A stretch of 64,000 nt of DNA from Armillaria gallica (Eukaryota; Basidiomycota; Agaricomycetes; Agaricales; Physalacriaceae), in assembly GCA_037576215.1 (NCBI GenBank), contig JBANDB010000004.1:3906001-3970000 (forward strand), in the 5' to 3' direction. The notes under the pieces are model-generated. The model worked only from the letters and a program-made list of their open reading frames with translations. It was not told the origin of the DNA and did no database searches. The translations under genes and the position numbers were made by a program. Positions 22,867 through 35,200 of this stretch are shown in pieces; the first letter of the stretch is position 1; each line of letters begins with the position of its first letter.

Positions 22867-23859
22867 CTATTTACGGGTTCTATTCCGTTCTTCTATCCTC
22901 CGAGGGCCACGCCACTGCCAATATATATGACCACATACGTCTCTCACACCCAACGCAAGGGTTAAAGGCGCAATGCAGATCCTCATATATTCCGGAAAAA
23001 AACGTTTTGAAAGCTGATTACGAAGATAAATTAAGCGGAAAAGATCGCTAGAAAGATGTTCCTTACTCATATGTTTTCTGGCTGCTTTCGAGAAGAGATG
23101 ATTTATGTCCCGTAGATCACCCTTTCGCTCCGGGAAATAGATGCGATTTTGGAAACAACGAACGCCCTCATAGCATGTCGAATCTCCCATCGCAGGACTA
23201 TAAGAGTGCCAAGAAATACACCTAGAATCCCAGCAGGGCCGTTGGATCATGTCGAGCGTAATATCCATAAGCAATATTTCCCAAGTGTGGCAAATGTTGT
23301 TGAAATCGACCTCGTCGATATCCGGAGCATCACTAACAGCTATGCACCAATCCACTGTTAAATTACTCAGTGCTGCCGCTTTATCGAGCCCAATGGAAAC
23401 TCGAGTTCGGGTGAGTTGGCCACGATGCAAGTACAGACCAGAATTGATGCGAAAACTGATTTTGAGGTGGATGTGCTTCATGTTCGGGAAACATTTGCGA
23501 AATCCGATATAATTGGGCATGCTGCAGAAGATTGAGTACGAGTGCATGGCGGCGTCCTTGTCTGATTCGGTGAGGTCGACATAGCAGGTCATAGTAAGGG
23601 TAGATTCGGGGAGAAAATGGCGGTAAATTTTGGACCGTTTGGAGCGAATAATGGAGCTGAGATACAGGAGATACGGAACTGTCGGAACGTAGATGTCTCG
23701 AGAAGTGACATATGCGTATACGTCTCTCCAGAGGCAACTGATAAGCGGGCATGCAGTCATGAATAAGATACGGTCCGCTGAAGCATGCTCAGCGTACCAA
23801 AACTCGGAGACGATAATTTCGACGAGCTCAAAGGGAAGCTGGGTGCTTAAATCATGCAT
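22867..23859 (-). CDS. F-box-like protein, basidiomycete type
   Basis: An intronless frame of 330 residues from an ATG at 23859. The N-terminus reads LPFELVEIIVSEFWYAEHAS and continues CPLISCLWRDVYAYVTSRDIYVPT. This has the LPxEL...II start and the xxVCxxWR-like core of degenerate F-boxes seen in many mushroom proteins. The rest has hydrophobic strands (LTMTCYVDL, NMKHIHLKISF, ALSNLTVDWCI) and a basic C-terminal tail (RGPRRIEERNRTRK). It lies tail-to-tail with FunK1 copy B, 162 bases apart. An SCF adaptor role is inferred from the F-box alone, and the match is weaker than for the two other F-box genes here. Confidence 0.65.
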   Translation of the reverse strand: MHDLSTQLPFELVEIIVSEFWYAEHASADRILFMTACPLISCLWRDVYAYVTSRDIYVPTVPYLLYLSSIIRSKRSKIYRHFLPESTLTMTCYVDLTESDKDAAMHSYSIFCSMPNYIGFRKCFPNMKHIHLKISFRINSGLYLHRGQLTRTRVSIGLDKAAALSNLTVDWCIAVSDAPDIDEVDFNNICHTWEILLMDITLDMIQRPCWDSRCISWHSYSPAMGDSTCYEGVRCFQNRIYFPERKGDLRDINHLFSKAARKHMSKEHLSSDLFRLIYLRNQLSKRFFPEYMRICIAPLTLALGVRDVCGHIYWQWRGPRRIEERNRTRK

Positions 23860-24154
23860 GTTGCGATGGAAGGAGAAACGGTCCGAGTTGCCGCTACGGG
23901 CGCGAAGATTCGGACCGGTCCACCGATAGCTGTGTATCCCATTGTTTTCCGTCTACCACCACCAGATACGCGAGGATACCGAAGTTCGCTAAGCTATATT
24001 GCGAGAACAACGTACAAATGACGACGCCGCAACGCAGCCCACCTACAGCGCGTATGTTGTTATCGGCAGGTCGAGCCACATAGCCGCATCTTGATACTAC
24101 ATACCTATAGCGCGATTACGGCCTGCTGCCCTTCCCGAAATTCAAGATGAGCCC

Positions 24155-25471
24155 ATGCAAACACCGGTGCAAGTCACCGAGGATACAGGTGCGAGCCCGC
24201 CTCATCAGTCCGGTTCGCATTCATACTCAGTGGCTCGGTCTGCTCGGTAGATATTTCGACTTTGACAACCGCTCAGGTCTTTGATTTGAACCAGGTACAC
24301 TCATAGTTTTTTGATGTAACGATAAAATGATCAAGTATGCTTTCGCAACCCTTTAGAGTCTCCTCGACGAAGCTACAGGCGTGACGCGTCCGCTGATCGC
24401 TGAGATTGCTCCGATATCAGCTTTGCGCGCCGAGTATGAGGGCGGCAGCCATGAATTCGTCAGGCAAATTGACTATCTGACTGCCAATGGCTATCACTAC
24501 ATCAGAAGAACAAGAGGTGACGTGCCGCTCGCTGACCCACACTCGGAAGGAGCTAACAAATCCCCGACAAATAGGCGACGGAGATTGTTTCTACAGATGT
24601 GAAGTTATACTTTGCATCATCTTTGTTGTTCTCACGATGTTTAGCTTTACAGCCGTGGCATTCGCATATGTAGAACGCATGCTGCACGCGCTAAATCCGG
24701 CAGACGCCGTGGAAAAGGGTGTCGCAGCGCTAAAATCAACTCTACCCATGCTGGAGACCGTGGGATTCCAAAAGTTGGTGTTTGAAGATTTTTACGACGT
24801 GCTTGAATCACTCCTTCTGAGCATTGTCAAACCGCAAACCACCGGCAGAACGCTGAATGCGGTGGGGCTTCTGGAGGCGTTTCAGTCTCCCGAAGGTAAG
24901 CTGTATCAATCGGAATTAAAGAGATCTCCTCCTTCATCTTCTGGACCCATAGTATCAAACTCTATCGTGGTCTACTTGAGATTGCTGACTGTAAGTTTTT
25001 TTTTTCTGCGTAGCATGATGGCACTTGACATCTTCTCATCCAGTCCGCCCAAATACGCATCGACCCTGACGCGTTCTCTCCGTTCCTTTTCCATCCGGAG
25101 CTAGGTGAACCAATGGAAGTGCGCGAATTTTGTGAGCACTTTGTAGAGGCCGTTAATAAAGAAGCAGGTGAGTGGTTTTACAAATTTCCTCGACGTCTCG
25201 AATGCAAAGATAATTTAACACGACCTAGACCATGTCCAAATGACTGCCCTGTCAAGAGCGCTCCAACTTAACGTGAATGTTGCTTATCTCGATGGCAGAA
25301 ACAGTAATGGGCTAGTCGATTTTGTCGAATTTCGGAGTGCGCCTGACGCCAATGAGACACCGCTCACGCTGCTCTACAGGTGAGTAGAATTAAGTTTAAG
25401 GGTCGTATGTCTCTGTTGATGGCTATATCTTTAGACCCGGACATTATGATATCCTGGTGAACTCTGAATGA
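24155..25471 (+). CDS. Otubain-type deubiquitinase (OTU, peptidase C65)
   Basis: Seven or eight exons. After VFDLNQ and an intron comes SLLDEATGVTRPLIAEIAPI, then IRRTRGDGDCFYR, where the Cys is the catalytic nucleophile of the OTU fold. It continues SVAFAYVERML, then SNSIVVYLRLLTSAQIRID. The C-terminal part has EADHVQMTALSRALQLNVNV, then AYLDG and finally LLYRPGHYDILVNSE, with the catalytic His in PGHYDIL. The order and spacing match otubains (OTUB1-like), which cleave ubiquitin chains, usually Lys48-linked. The end at 25471 is firm. The start is less so: 24155 is the first ATG in the frame that splices (TACTCA donor, 47-base intron) into VFDLNQ; an earlier exon is possible. Confidence 0.87.
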
Positions 25472-25821
25472 AGCAGGCGTAGGTATGGTTGTGCTCGGAG
25501 CGGAATGTTATCTTTGTACAACATCCTCCGTGTCATTTTTATTCCCTAATACACGGAGACTAGGTGCTCATTCGATCTTCGCTTGCAATCAACGTCACAA
25601 TATTGAATTGGAACGTAAAGAGTCTACTAGGACCAGCTCCAAAGTGAATGGCAGACGGAGGACGTGCACTAAAGCAGGTCGGTAAACATCGGCGCCGGTT
25701 CGCCCTGAAGAAAATAAGTGCCTAGTCGAAGGGAAGTCTGAATACACTGAAGCAAGCGGTCATTAAGAATTATGTTACACATAGAAATGCCAATAATTAT
25801 ATTACAATATGCTCTAAAGAT
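25472..25821. other. Convergent 3' region
   Basis: 350 bases between the otubain stop and the ERCC6L2-like stop. AT-rich near 25760-25810, fitting overlapping 3' UTRs. No gene seen. Confidence 0.5.
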
Positions 25822-28800
25822 CTAGTCTGAAGATAGATCCGGAGGGTGCTTTATCGCATGCTCGTCAAGCATACACAGAATGTTTGCTCGTGCGTCTTCG
25901 GGTTGGTTTATCCTGTAAACCAACGTGAGCGCAGCATTTAGTATCAAAATTAGCCGACACACAGATTAAGAGCGAAGGCAGGCATGTCATCAGGGGACTT
26001 GAGCCACCCAATTTCAACCAATGCACGTTGGCGATTGGCTCGTCTATAAGGGATTGCTTTTAGGTGATATTAACTACCTGGAGATGCTGTACGTACGTCT
26101 CCTCGGGGGTCCAAGCAGGATTCAAGGCTGAAGGCTCATCAATTCGCTGCGGCCCAGGGGTCCCATCTGTGGTCCTTGGGGGTACCAGCTTGGTGGTCCG
26201 GTGGTGCACCCCATGTCGAATGGGTGGCCAAGAACTCCGTCGTCCTATGGTCTGTTGATCTTTCCGAGCTGTCCTGCCTGCTGATGTCCGAGGTTGAGAT
26301 TTAACGCTGGTGCGTTTTTTCCTCTTCTAAATGAACTCCAAAATGGTAGTGGCCAGCGGAAGGTCTGGTAAACACTTACGGCTAGTACGTTTTTGGCGCG
26401 CACCTCTCCGATCTTGCTGGGGGCAAGGATATGATCGTTGCGGTGACTGTATTGCACACCAGCGGCTGCAAGTATTTTCTCGGCCTCAGACATTGGCTTA
26501 GCCGAAGTAACAGGCATAGCTAGAGCACCGAGAATGTGAGTCTGGTCCCTGTTGAAGAAGATCAAACTTACCCTCATCATCGAAGAAGAGGGCCGCAAGA
26601 CCACGCAAACCCTTTACCGGATCATTAACAAACTCAAAAAAACCACGAGAAGAACCCACATCGTCTTTATGAGACTCTGATTTCTCAGCGTCAAATAATT
26701 TCTTCTCTTCATCGGACATTTTCCGCTTTTTCTCCGGATTCATATTGGCAAGTGCCCAGTCCAACTCCGCGATATTAGCCTTCTCGATCTGACGTATGCA
26801 TGCTCACAATAACCGCGAAACGAAGCAACGGATACAATTCTTACCGTCATTTTGGTCGATAGGCCTTCGTTGAGTTTGAACATGTTCTTGATGCCAAAAA
26901 GTTCTCCTTGTCTTTGCGCGTCGCCCTGAACACCATCAAAGTATCTAAACAAAGCTCGATCATAGGACCTGGAGAGATAAGGGCGAAGATGGGGAAGCAT
27001 ACCTGGTTTGCACGCTGGCTTCATAGCCAATCGCCATTTGCTGCTGTTTATACAGCTGCCGTCCATAAATTTGCTCTTCTAGTGATCCGCCCCCAAGTAA
27101 CCGATACACTTCAACGTCTCGTGTTTGTCCCAGCCGGAACGCCCTATCCATCGCCTGGAGATCATGTGCAGGGTCTGTAAATAAATGAGGGTCCAGTTGA
27201 CAGATAGGCAAGAGAGGACGGTACTCCAATTTGGATCTAGAAGCTCACGTCAGCCACAAAGAGGCACGCCACACAGCGCGAAGCTCACCAAAGATGACTA
27301 CTTTGTTCGCCTCTGCAGCAGATGTGAGCATCGGTAATATCACCATCATAGGACCTACTAGTCAAATTCAACCCGGTCCCACCGGCAAGAGTTGAGATGA
27401 GGAAGATGTAAACATTCGGGTCGTTTTGGAACTGGTCAACGTATTCCATCCCTGCGGCACAGAGAGATGAGAAAACTGAAGTCATAAAAATCGCAAGTAC
27501 TTACGAGTCTCTTGCTTGGTACTTCCGTCAAGCTTGACGAAGGTGTAACCTGGAAGGAAGACGATGAGCGACCATTTATTACGAAGGCAAGGTAAGAGTA
27601 CTTACTGCGAACCTTGAGCAGATGCTCCAGCATCTCGATAAGCTTGACCGATTTAGTGAAGATGAGTACTTTATTAGTCGAATCCTTCCTCCATTTTTCG
27701 AGTAGCAGTTTCAACGTCTACTGGTCCTCAATACAAGATAAAAAGAGCAGGGGTGAAAATCACACACAAGCCACTTCCCACAGTACTTCGGATTCATCGT
27801 CGCTTCGACGTACATCGGTGCGCCATCTGGAAATGCAATTTCCGATAGTTGCCGGTTGCGCAGCACCTGATATGTACGTTCAGCCTAAGACGATCGCCTT
27901 CGAAGGATATAGCACTCTTACCTGCTCTTTGGAATCGGTTGGAGCTGCAGAACCGGGCATAAAGCGACAGTCTCAGACGAGATGAAAGACGCGTACAAGG
28001 CAATATAAGGGCCAGATGGTTGGACAGTTTCAACAGGATTGACATGTATCGCAGGACATCTGCAGGCTCATACGGAACACAGCAGTCTTTCTGTCTGGAA
28101 AGAGTTCAGCCGAGATGAATCCAGCGTAGATTAAGTACCCACTTTTTCCCCGACCCACATGAACAGTCATCATCCTTGTGTATCAAGTTTTGCACGGCAG
28201 GTGTCTCGAGAATCCGCTTATAGACGCTTATCTGTATGTCGGACAGAGGGCAGAACACCACCTGATCAAACTTCTGCGGGAGCTAACGGATGATCTTAGT
28301 CTCAAAGATCCTGTTTGATAGAGGCAACTTACTTGGTCTTTTATGATCTCTTTCGTCCTAAGGCATCTCTATTGAATAATATTTTCGTCGAGCGTGGGAA
28401 AATACCGACCTTCGCAAGAAAAAGCGGGGCATGATCTTATCTCGGAGAATGATCGCTACTTGCTAGGAAATGACCAACTCAGTGCACTGAACCAAATAAA
28501 CGTTTCATCAGCTCACCATACTCTTTGCTATCTCTTCCTCAGAAGCCTTCGCAGACTGACCTACAAGGAGAGGCTTCTCGACGAAGCCCTTCCACTGCCT
28601 AGGTGTGCCTATCTGTCCTGGATTCGTCCAATCCAGAAGCGTGTAAAGCTCAACATAGCCATTCTGAATAGCCGTGCCGGTGAGCCCAAACCTTCGTTTG
28701 GTGGTGAACTGGTGGTACGCCTGAGTAACCTTTGATGTGATATTCTTTACGCGGTGAACTTCGTCGACAAATATGCAAGTCCAAGAAAGCGTGTCGATGG

Positions 28801-30675
28801 CGTCAATCTCCCTCCGTGCGAGGTCGAAGGAAGTGATGACTGTATGAAACCATATGAAAAGAGCCTGCAAAGTAGACTGGTAGAGGGTCAACATACCAAC
28901 GTCAAGGCGCCCCTTCTTGAAGTCATCAAGGACAATACGTCGGTTTTCTTTGTTACCAACGTACAACCCTACCTCAAAATATCCCCACTGTGGACAACAT
29001 ATCAGAACATTCATGACGACAATAATGAGAAGCGTACAGTTTTCAACTCCCTAGCCCAATTTAGCACGAGAGATGTTGGCGCAATAATTAGACAAGTAGG
29101 CCAGGTTGCGTCTGCATCTGGCAATTCCCTGCGCTTTTTCCAGGCAGAGCCATCTTGCAATCGTGAAACATGATCACGTCTCCGATACTTGTCTGTGACT
29201 ACCCCGTCCTTGCGCATGATGGCGGCGAGGAATGATATGACCTGGATTGTTTTACCTGGTCACTTGTATAAGAAACCAGAAGGACCTGTGGAACAAAGAA
29301 CATTTTACCCTACAGGTGCGGTTGAGTAAAAGCGTAAACGGAGAGATGTTGACGTACAAGACCCATATCATCACCAAGCAGGCCACCTCTTCCCTCATTG
29401 TACTGGCGATAGAAGAACTTTATGCCATCACGCTGGTACTCCCGAAGGTACGTGTTGATGGCAGCAGGAACCTTGATTTCTTTAGCCTCGTCGAGAACCA
29501 GCGGTCCTTGGGGCTTCTGACCCGAAGCTAGTGGAAAACCAGGGCGAGGTTTCAAATGCTTATATGTCAATGTCAACGGCTTGAATGCCAAGGTAAAGCG
29601 TCGTCCTTACCGGGCTAATCATCATAGGCTCATCATCCATATCTGAATCATCCTCGGTTATTGAATCCTCTTCAGTCACAGAGTTCAAATCGTAGACTGG
29701 CTTAGTTTGCGAGGGTTTTGAAGCTGCAGGAGGAGCTAGAGGGCCTTCACTTTCGTCCTCTGTGTCGGACTCGGTGACAGAGTCATCATCTGCAGTACAT
29801 TTTGATTATTTTCAAAAGGACACATTCCACGGATGAACACAAACTTGGAATCGCCTTTGCAGCTAATTCCTGCGATGGAGGCACTGGTATTACATCATCT
29901 TCGTCGGTATCTGACTCTAAACGAAAGTGCGATGTGAAGCAACAAGAGGGGCGTAAAGGAACAGACAGACCTGTAACTGAGTCATCCTCTATCGGTGGCT
30001 GAGTAGGTTTCTCGGGCATTTTTTTTCTTGTGAAACCAACCATAGACTTCAGAATGATAGGTTCATCGTCGTCCTGTTCTTGGTCATCGTCATCGTCATC
30101 TTCCTCTTCCTCCTCGCCGTCGTCGGTCTCATCCTCAGACGCAGAATGGAGACCAAGCTCCTCAGTATTATCTGGAAAAAAAGGGGGTGTAAGTCATAGA
30201 AGACGTTGTAGAGACCTGTGGTATTACTGAAGAACTCAAGTAGTGAATTCTCGCCTTCACGTCAGGTCGGTATCCTATGCCGCGCGTCATTTACGCGTAC
30301 ACAACAGAGCATTGGTTGAACCCACTTTTGCGAGCCTTTGGCACATCGTAATCATCATCCGAGTCGCGCTGTCGTTTCTTTCCTCCGGAGTTCCCGGATT
30401 TGAGGTGACTGGCTCGCTTAGTCCTCTTGTTCTTTTTCTTGGTGTCCTCAGGAATATACGCTCCGGGATTGAAGTCTGAGTCTGAGTCGATTTCTTTTTC
30501 AAACACGTTAAACTGAGTTAATATATAGGAGCTCATTGGCGTACCTAGCGGTACAGCAGCAGATGCGTTGTTACCTGTAGGAGCCTGTCAGCGGTAGCAC
30601 GCAATGGATTGGAGACGGCTGACGTTTTGCATAGCCAGATACCTTGACTTTCGTACTGGCTGTTGCTGAAGCCAT
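25822..30675 (-). CDS. SNF2-family DNA helicase, ERCC6L2/Rad26-like
   Basis: A large gene with many small exons. The N-terminus (ATG at 30675) is followed by basic and very acidic blocks ([11 protein letters not shown]). The ATPase has [26 protein letters not shown], then [27 protein letters not shown] (motif Ia); [12 protein letters not shown] (DEVH box); LTGTAIQN (III). The C-terminal lobe has [30 protein letters not shown] (V) and [20 protein letters not shown] (VI). After motif [19 protein letters not shown] and the [14 protein letters not shown] insert point to ERCC6L2/Rad26-like proteins of DNA repair, rather than SWR1 or INO80. By joining two further introns I extended the C-terminus to a helical tail ([19 protein letters not shown]) ending at 25822. 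The P-loop junction near 29356 does not splice cleanly; see findings. Confidence 0.85.
30063..30132 (-). repeat. Acidic-codon microsatellite in the helicase N-terminus
   Basis: Runs of gat/gac/gag codons on the minus strand code for a mixed Asp/Glu stretch. It is within an exon and typical of disordered acidic tails. Confidence 0.7.
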
Positions 30676-31065
30676 GATGGCAGAAGACAAGGTAGGAGAA
30701 TTACTGACGATGAAGTTACTTAGCAGGCGGAACAATAGACCGGCTTCCGACTTCCGACTCCGGAGCGTGTCGGCCACGTGATGGAAATCTAATTAAGCCT
30801 GTCAGTTCACACCGTCGCTCACAGAGTGGACGTATTCAGTACGGCTAGTTATTTAGACTGCAGGAGCTGTGAAAAAAGGGGATATATGGACGCGATAATG
30901 TGAAAAGAACCTATAGCTAAATATTCAATTGTCATTGATGAGCTACAGCGTGAGTGAAGTGACAGAATATCGACAGAACAACGGAAACTGGTGTATAGCA
31001 CAGAGCGCGTTAATCTGAGATATTCTGCCGTCCACAAACGCGATCATATTCCAGTTACGCCACAC
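30676..31065. other. Intergenic / promoter of the helicase
   Basis: 390 bases upstream of the helicase start and downstream of the UBE2G1-like gene, both on the minus strand. Nothing distinctive seen. Confidence 0.4.
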
Positions 31066-31965
31066 TTAATCGAAAGCTTCTTCAGCACTTCGGCGTACCA
31101 GTCTTCGAACTTTCTTCCTGTAACCTGAGGTCACGATGCAGTCAGTACCATAGCATAAAGACGATAAGCATGATGATACCTTCAGGATCGGTCCTAACTT
31201 CCTTGGCGGCATCAACGTTTGCGGGACTGTCCAGATTTGGCGTGTCAGAAGAAAGAAGGGAAATGACGCTAACAAGCTGTGGAGTGATGAGTCACAACGA
31301 AGGCGGGGAGAGACAGGAACGCATACGATGGTCTCAACGGTGTGAACGGGCATCCATCGTTCACCGGCGTCTTCATATCCGTATTGATCCTCACCAGGAC
31401 TGTGCTGATTGACTAGATGAGATGCGATGGCGAGCAAAGAGAGACAATCTTACAAGGATAGAAATGCAGACGCCTCCGTCGGGGTAGACTGAATACGGCG
31501 GTCAGTGTAATGGCAGTCAGTCACACTGGACAGGTACTCACTGTTGGGATGCCACATGGGAGTCACGAAACGCATTTTGGGCGGTTGCAGAGGGTATTCA
31601 GGAGGAAATGTCAGTCGAGCCTTGAAGAAGCCTCCCTCGCTAAAGACAGAGTCCATCAAATGTGAAGATAGAAGAAAGGAGACTATATGCACTAGATTGT
31701 GTCAGCAGGCCTGTATACAGTGGTCAGAGATCAGCTCGAGACGACTTAAACACCACTACGCACCCAATAACCATGATTTCCCATTCAAACATGTTATCAT
31801 CGTCAACCAACCCTACGCATATTTCAACAGCCGTAATTAACTCAGAGAACAGTGCCACTGACCAGCCGAGAATCCCTCTACAGGGTGCTTGGTGAGTTCG
31901 TTGAGCTGACGGCGAAGAAGCAGTGTATTAGAGGTGTGCTGTGTCGGTGTTGAAGGCTTGGACAT
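31066..31965 (-). CDS. Ubiquitin-conjugating enzyme E2, UBE2G1/Ubc15-like
   Basis: Several exons on the minus strand. Start [20 protein letters not shown] and [15 protein letters not shown] (N-terminal helix), then [16 protein letters not shown]. After introns, [20 protein letters not shown] and [12 protein letters not shown]. The active-site Cys is in [12 protein letters not shown]. It is followed by [20 protein letters not shown], the acidic insert near the catalytic site that marks the UBE2G class, then HTVETI and [20 protein letters not shown]. The Pro-Gly-Glu-Asp-x-Tyr-Gly-Tyr form of the insert fits UBE2G1 better than Ubc7. It transfers ubiquitin with a RING ligase. It is divergent from RPC2 with 270 bases between starts. 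Confidence 0.88.
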
Positions 31966-32235
31966 GGTGTAATGCTGCGATCCGTTGCGATGAGAGAGGC
32001 GGGTCCAAAGTGCTGTTTCAGAGGATAGAAGAGTGAAAGATCAAGATGGAACCTCCGTATCCGCGCCGAGTCCCTTGGTCACATGACCTTTTTATCTACG
32101 CGAGCACGACGACGACCACGACTACCTCACCCACTAACAACGACAATCAAGGCTAGAGCATGATATAGCCACACACGACTCACCTTTGCCTTCTATATCT
32201 CTGCCAGCACTTGCATCTGAGTTTTTTTTCGAGTC
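31966..32235. promoter_or_regulatory. Shared divergent promoter (E2 / RPC2)
   Basis: 270 bases between the start codons of the UBE2G1-like gene and the Pol III subunit gene. It includes gtcacatgacc near 32079 and a stretch of repeated cgacgac words at about 32107-32118. Extent is inferred from the start codons. Confidence 0.4.
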
Positions 32236-35200
32236 ATGGACGTTCACGACGATGAAGAAGACTGGGAACAGCTCAATCGGTCCAATTGGCGAGGCTTGGG
32301 GCTTACGGATCCCATAAAGAGCGTCGAGGTGCGTTCGTCTACCCTTCCTGTCCATCACAGTCAGCCAATGCTCACGCGCAGGACAAATGGCTATTGTTGC
32401 CCGCCTTTCTCAAAGTCAAAGGTCTCGTCAAGCAGCATATCGATTCCTTCAATTACTTTGTCGATGTTGACATCAAGAATATCGTCAAGGCAAACAATAA
32501 AATTACTTCCGACGTCGACCCTCGCTTCTGGCTCAAGTTCACCGACATCAATGTCGGCTTTCCAGACCGAAATGAAGTCGAGGCCGTGGACAAACGCGTT
32601 ACGCCCCACGAATGTCGGTTACGCGACATCACATACAGTGCTCCTATTATGGTCACTATTCAGTATGTTCGTGGCAAAAACGTTATCCAACGAAACGTTA
32701 ACATCGGTCGAATTCCGATCATGCTGAGGAGTAGCAAATGCGTGCTTACTGGATGTTCAGAGGCCGAGCTGGCGCGCATGAAAGAGTGTCCACTGGACCC
32801 TGGAGGATACTTTGTTGTCAAAGGGACCGAGAAAGTCATCTTGGTTCAAGAGCAGCTCAGTAAAAACCGTATTATTGTGGAGACTGATCCCGTCAAAGGT
32901 GTTGTCCAGGCCTCCTGCACATCGTGAGTCTATGTCCGGGCATTTCTTACTTCCCTAATACACTTTGGAGTAAAGGTCCACACATGGTGGTCTCAAATCC
33001 AAAACCTATGTCGCCACCAAAAAAGGCCGGATCTATCTTCGACATAACTCTATTCATGAAGACGTTCCCATCGCTATCGCCCTGAAGGCCCTTGGTGTCC
33101 AGTCCGACAAGGAAATCCTTCTGTTGACTGCCGGTAACACAGAATCTTACAAAGCTGCCTTCTCCGCTAACCTAGAAGACGCCGCCAAGCTTGGCGTATT
33201 CACTCGCCATCAGGCATTGGAGTATATCGGCAGTCGTGTCAAAATAAACCGGCGCGTGGTGGGGCCCCGTCGACCAGCATGGGAGGAGGCGTTGGAAGCA
33301 TTAGCCACTATTGTTCTGGCCCACGTCCCCGTCAACGGTCTCGACTTCAGAGCCAAAGCTATCTTCGTCGCCACCATGACCCGCCGCGTTTTGATGGCCA
33401 TGGATGACGAGAAGATGGTGGATGATCGTGATTATGTGGGCAATAAGCGATTAGAATTGTGTGTGACACTACACTGCATCCTTGGCGATCTCGTAACTTG
33501 TCACTGATAGAATCACAGGGCGGGCCAGCTTCTGGCACTTCTGTTCGAAGATCTCTTCAAAACCTACAATGCCAATCTTAAATCTGCTATCGACAAGGTT
33601 CTCAAAAAACCTTCGCGAACGAATGAATTTGACGCGTTTACTACGATGCAATTTCAAGGCGACCATCTTACCGCAGGCTTTGTTCGCGCGATATCCACCG
33701 GTAATTGGTCACTGAAACGGTTCAAGATGGAGCGTGCCGGTGTGACGCATGTCCTCAGCCGGCTCAGCTTCATCTCAGCGCTCGGGATGATGACCCGCAT
33801 CTCTTCGCAGTTTGAGAAGACTCGAAAAGTTAGCGGTCCTCGGGCGTTACAGCCTAGTCAATGGGGCATGTTGTGCCCAAGTGATACTCCTGAAGGCGAG
33901 GCTTGTGGTCTAGTCAAAAATCTCGCCCTGATGACCCATATCACTACTGATGTGGAAGAGGAGCCAATCGTTCGTCTCGCCTTTATGCTGGGAGTGGAAG
34001 GTGAGATCTCAATTTAGACTATCTTTGGCTATGTCCGTCAACCTCTAATTGCCTGTCCCCCTCAGACATCACTCTGGCCACGGGAACGGAGATATACGGT
34101 CCTCATACATTCGTGGTCAATGTCAACGGGACTATTATCGGCCTCACTAGATATCCAGCCCGATTTGTTGCACAGTTCCGGAAGCTGAGGCGTGCGAGGA
34201 GAGTAAGCGAGTTTGTGAGCATTTATATTAATCATCACCACCGGGCTGTGCATATAGCAAGCGATGGAGGTCGCATCTGTCGACCTGTGGTTATTGTGGA
34301 AACTGGACGACCGCGGGTTACGTCGGAGCATATCTCGGTAAAGAGTTTCTGCACTCGTGATTTTCTCCAAGTCTGATCGCACACTTTAGTATCTCAAGAA
34401 GGGTAAAGCCACCTTTGATGACTTTTTGCGCAAGGGCTTAGTTGAATACCTCGATGTTAATGAGGAAAACGACGCATACATCGCACTTTACGAAGCCGAC
34501 ATCGTCCCTACAACAACGCATCTAGAGATCGAGCCATTCACGCTACTTGGTGCCGTTGCGGGCCTGATCCCTTATCCTCATCACAATCAATCGCCCCGGA
34601 ATACCTATCAGTGCGCTATGGGTAAACAGGCGATTGGTGCGATTGGGTACAATCAGCTAAATCGAATCGACACTCTGTTGTACCTATCTGTCTATCCTCA
34701 ACAGCCAATGGTGAAGACGAAAACCATCGAACTAGTCGGATATGATCGTCTTCCTGCAGGTCAAAATGCTACCCTGGCTGTCATGAGTTACTCCGGTTAT
34801 GACATCGAGGACGCTCTCATCTTAAACAAGGTCACTGCGGATTAATTCGGTCAAAGCGCATTATTACTGAACTTTTTACAGGCCAGCCTAGATCGTGGTT
34901 ATGGCCGGTGTCAAGTGCTCAGAAAGAACGCAACTCTAATTCGAAAGTATCCTAATGGAACGTACGTGCTCCTCTGACGCATATTATTATCGGTAGTTTG
35001 ATTATCCTTAACTGCTTATTTTTAGGTTCGACCGGTTGGCCGATGCACCGCAAGACGAGGCAGGGCAAACTGCGAAAAAGTATGATATCATACAGCCAGA
35101 TGGTCTTGCAGGTGTTGGGGAACGTGTTGATCCGGGTGACGTCTACGTGAACAAGCAGTCTCCGACCAATGCTACAGATAACACGTTCACGGGTCAAGCG

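Noticed and set aside
25822..30675. Assignment as SWR1 or INO80 chromatin remodeller
   Set aside because: No long insertion between helicase lobes and no HSA domain; the post-motif VI sequence ([11 protein letters not shown]) fits ERCC6L2/Rad26-like proteins.
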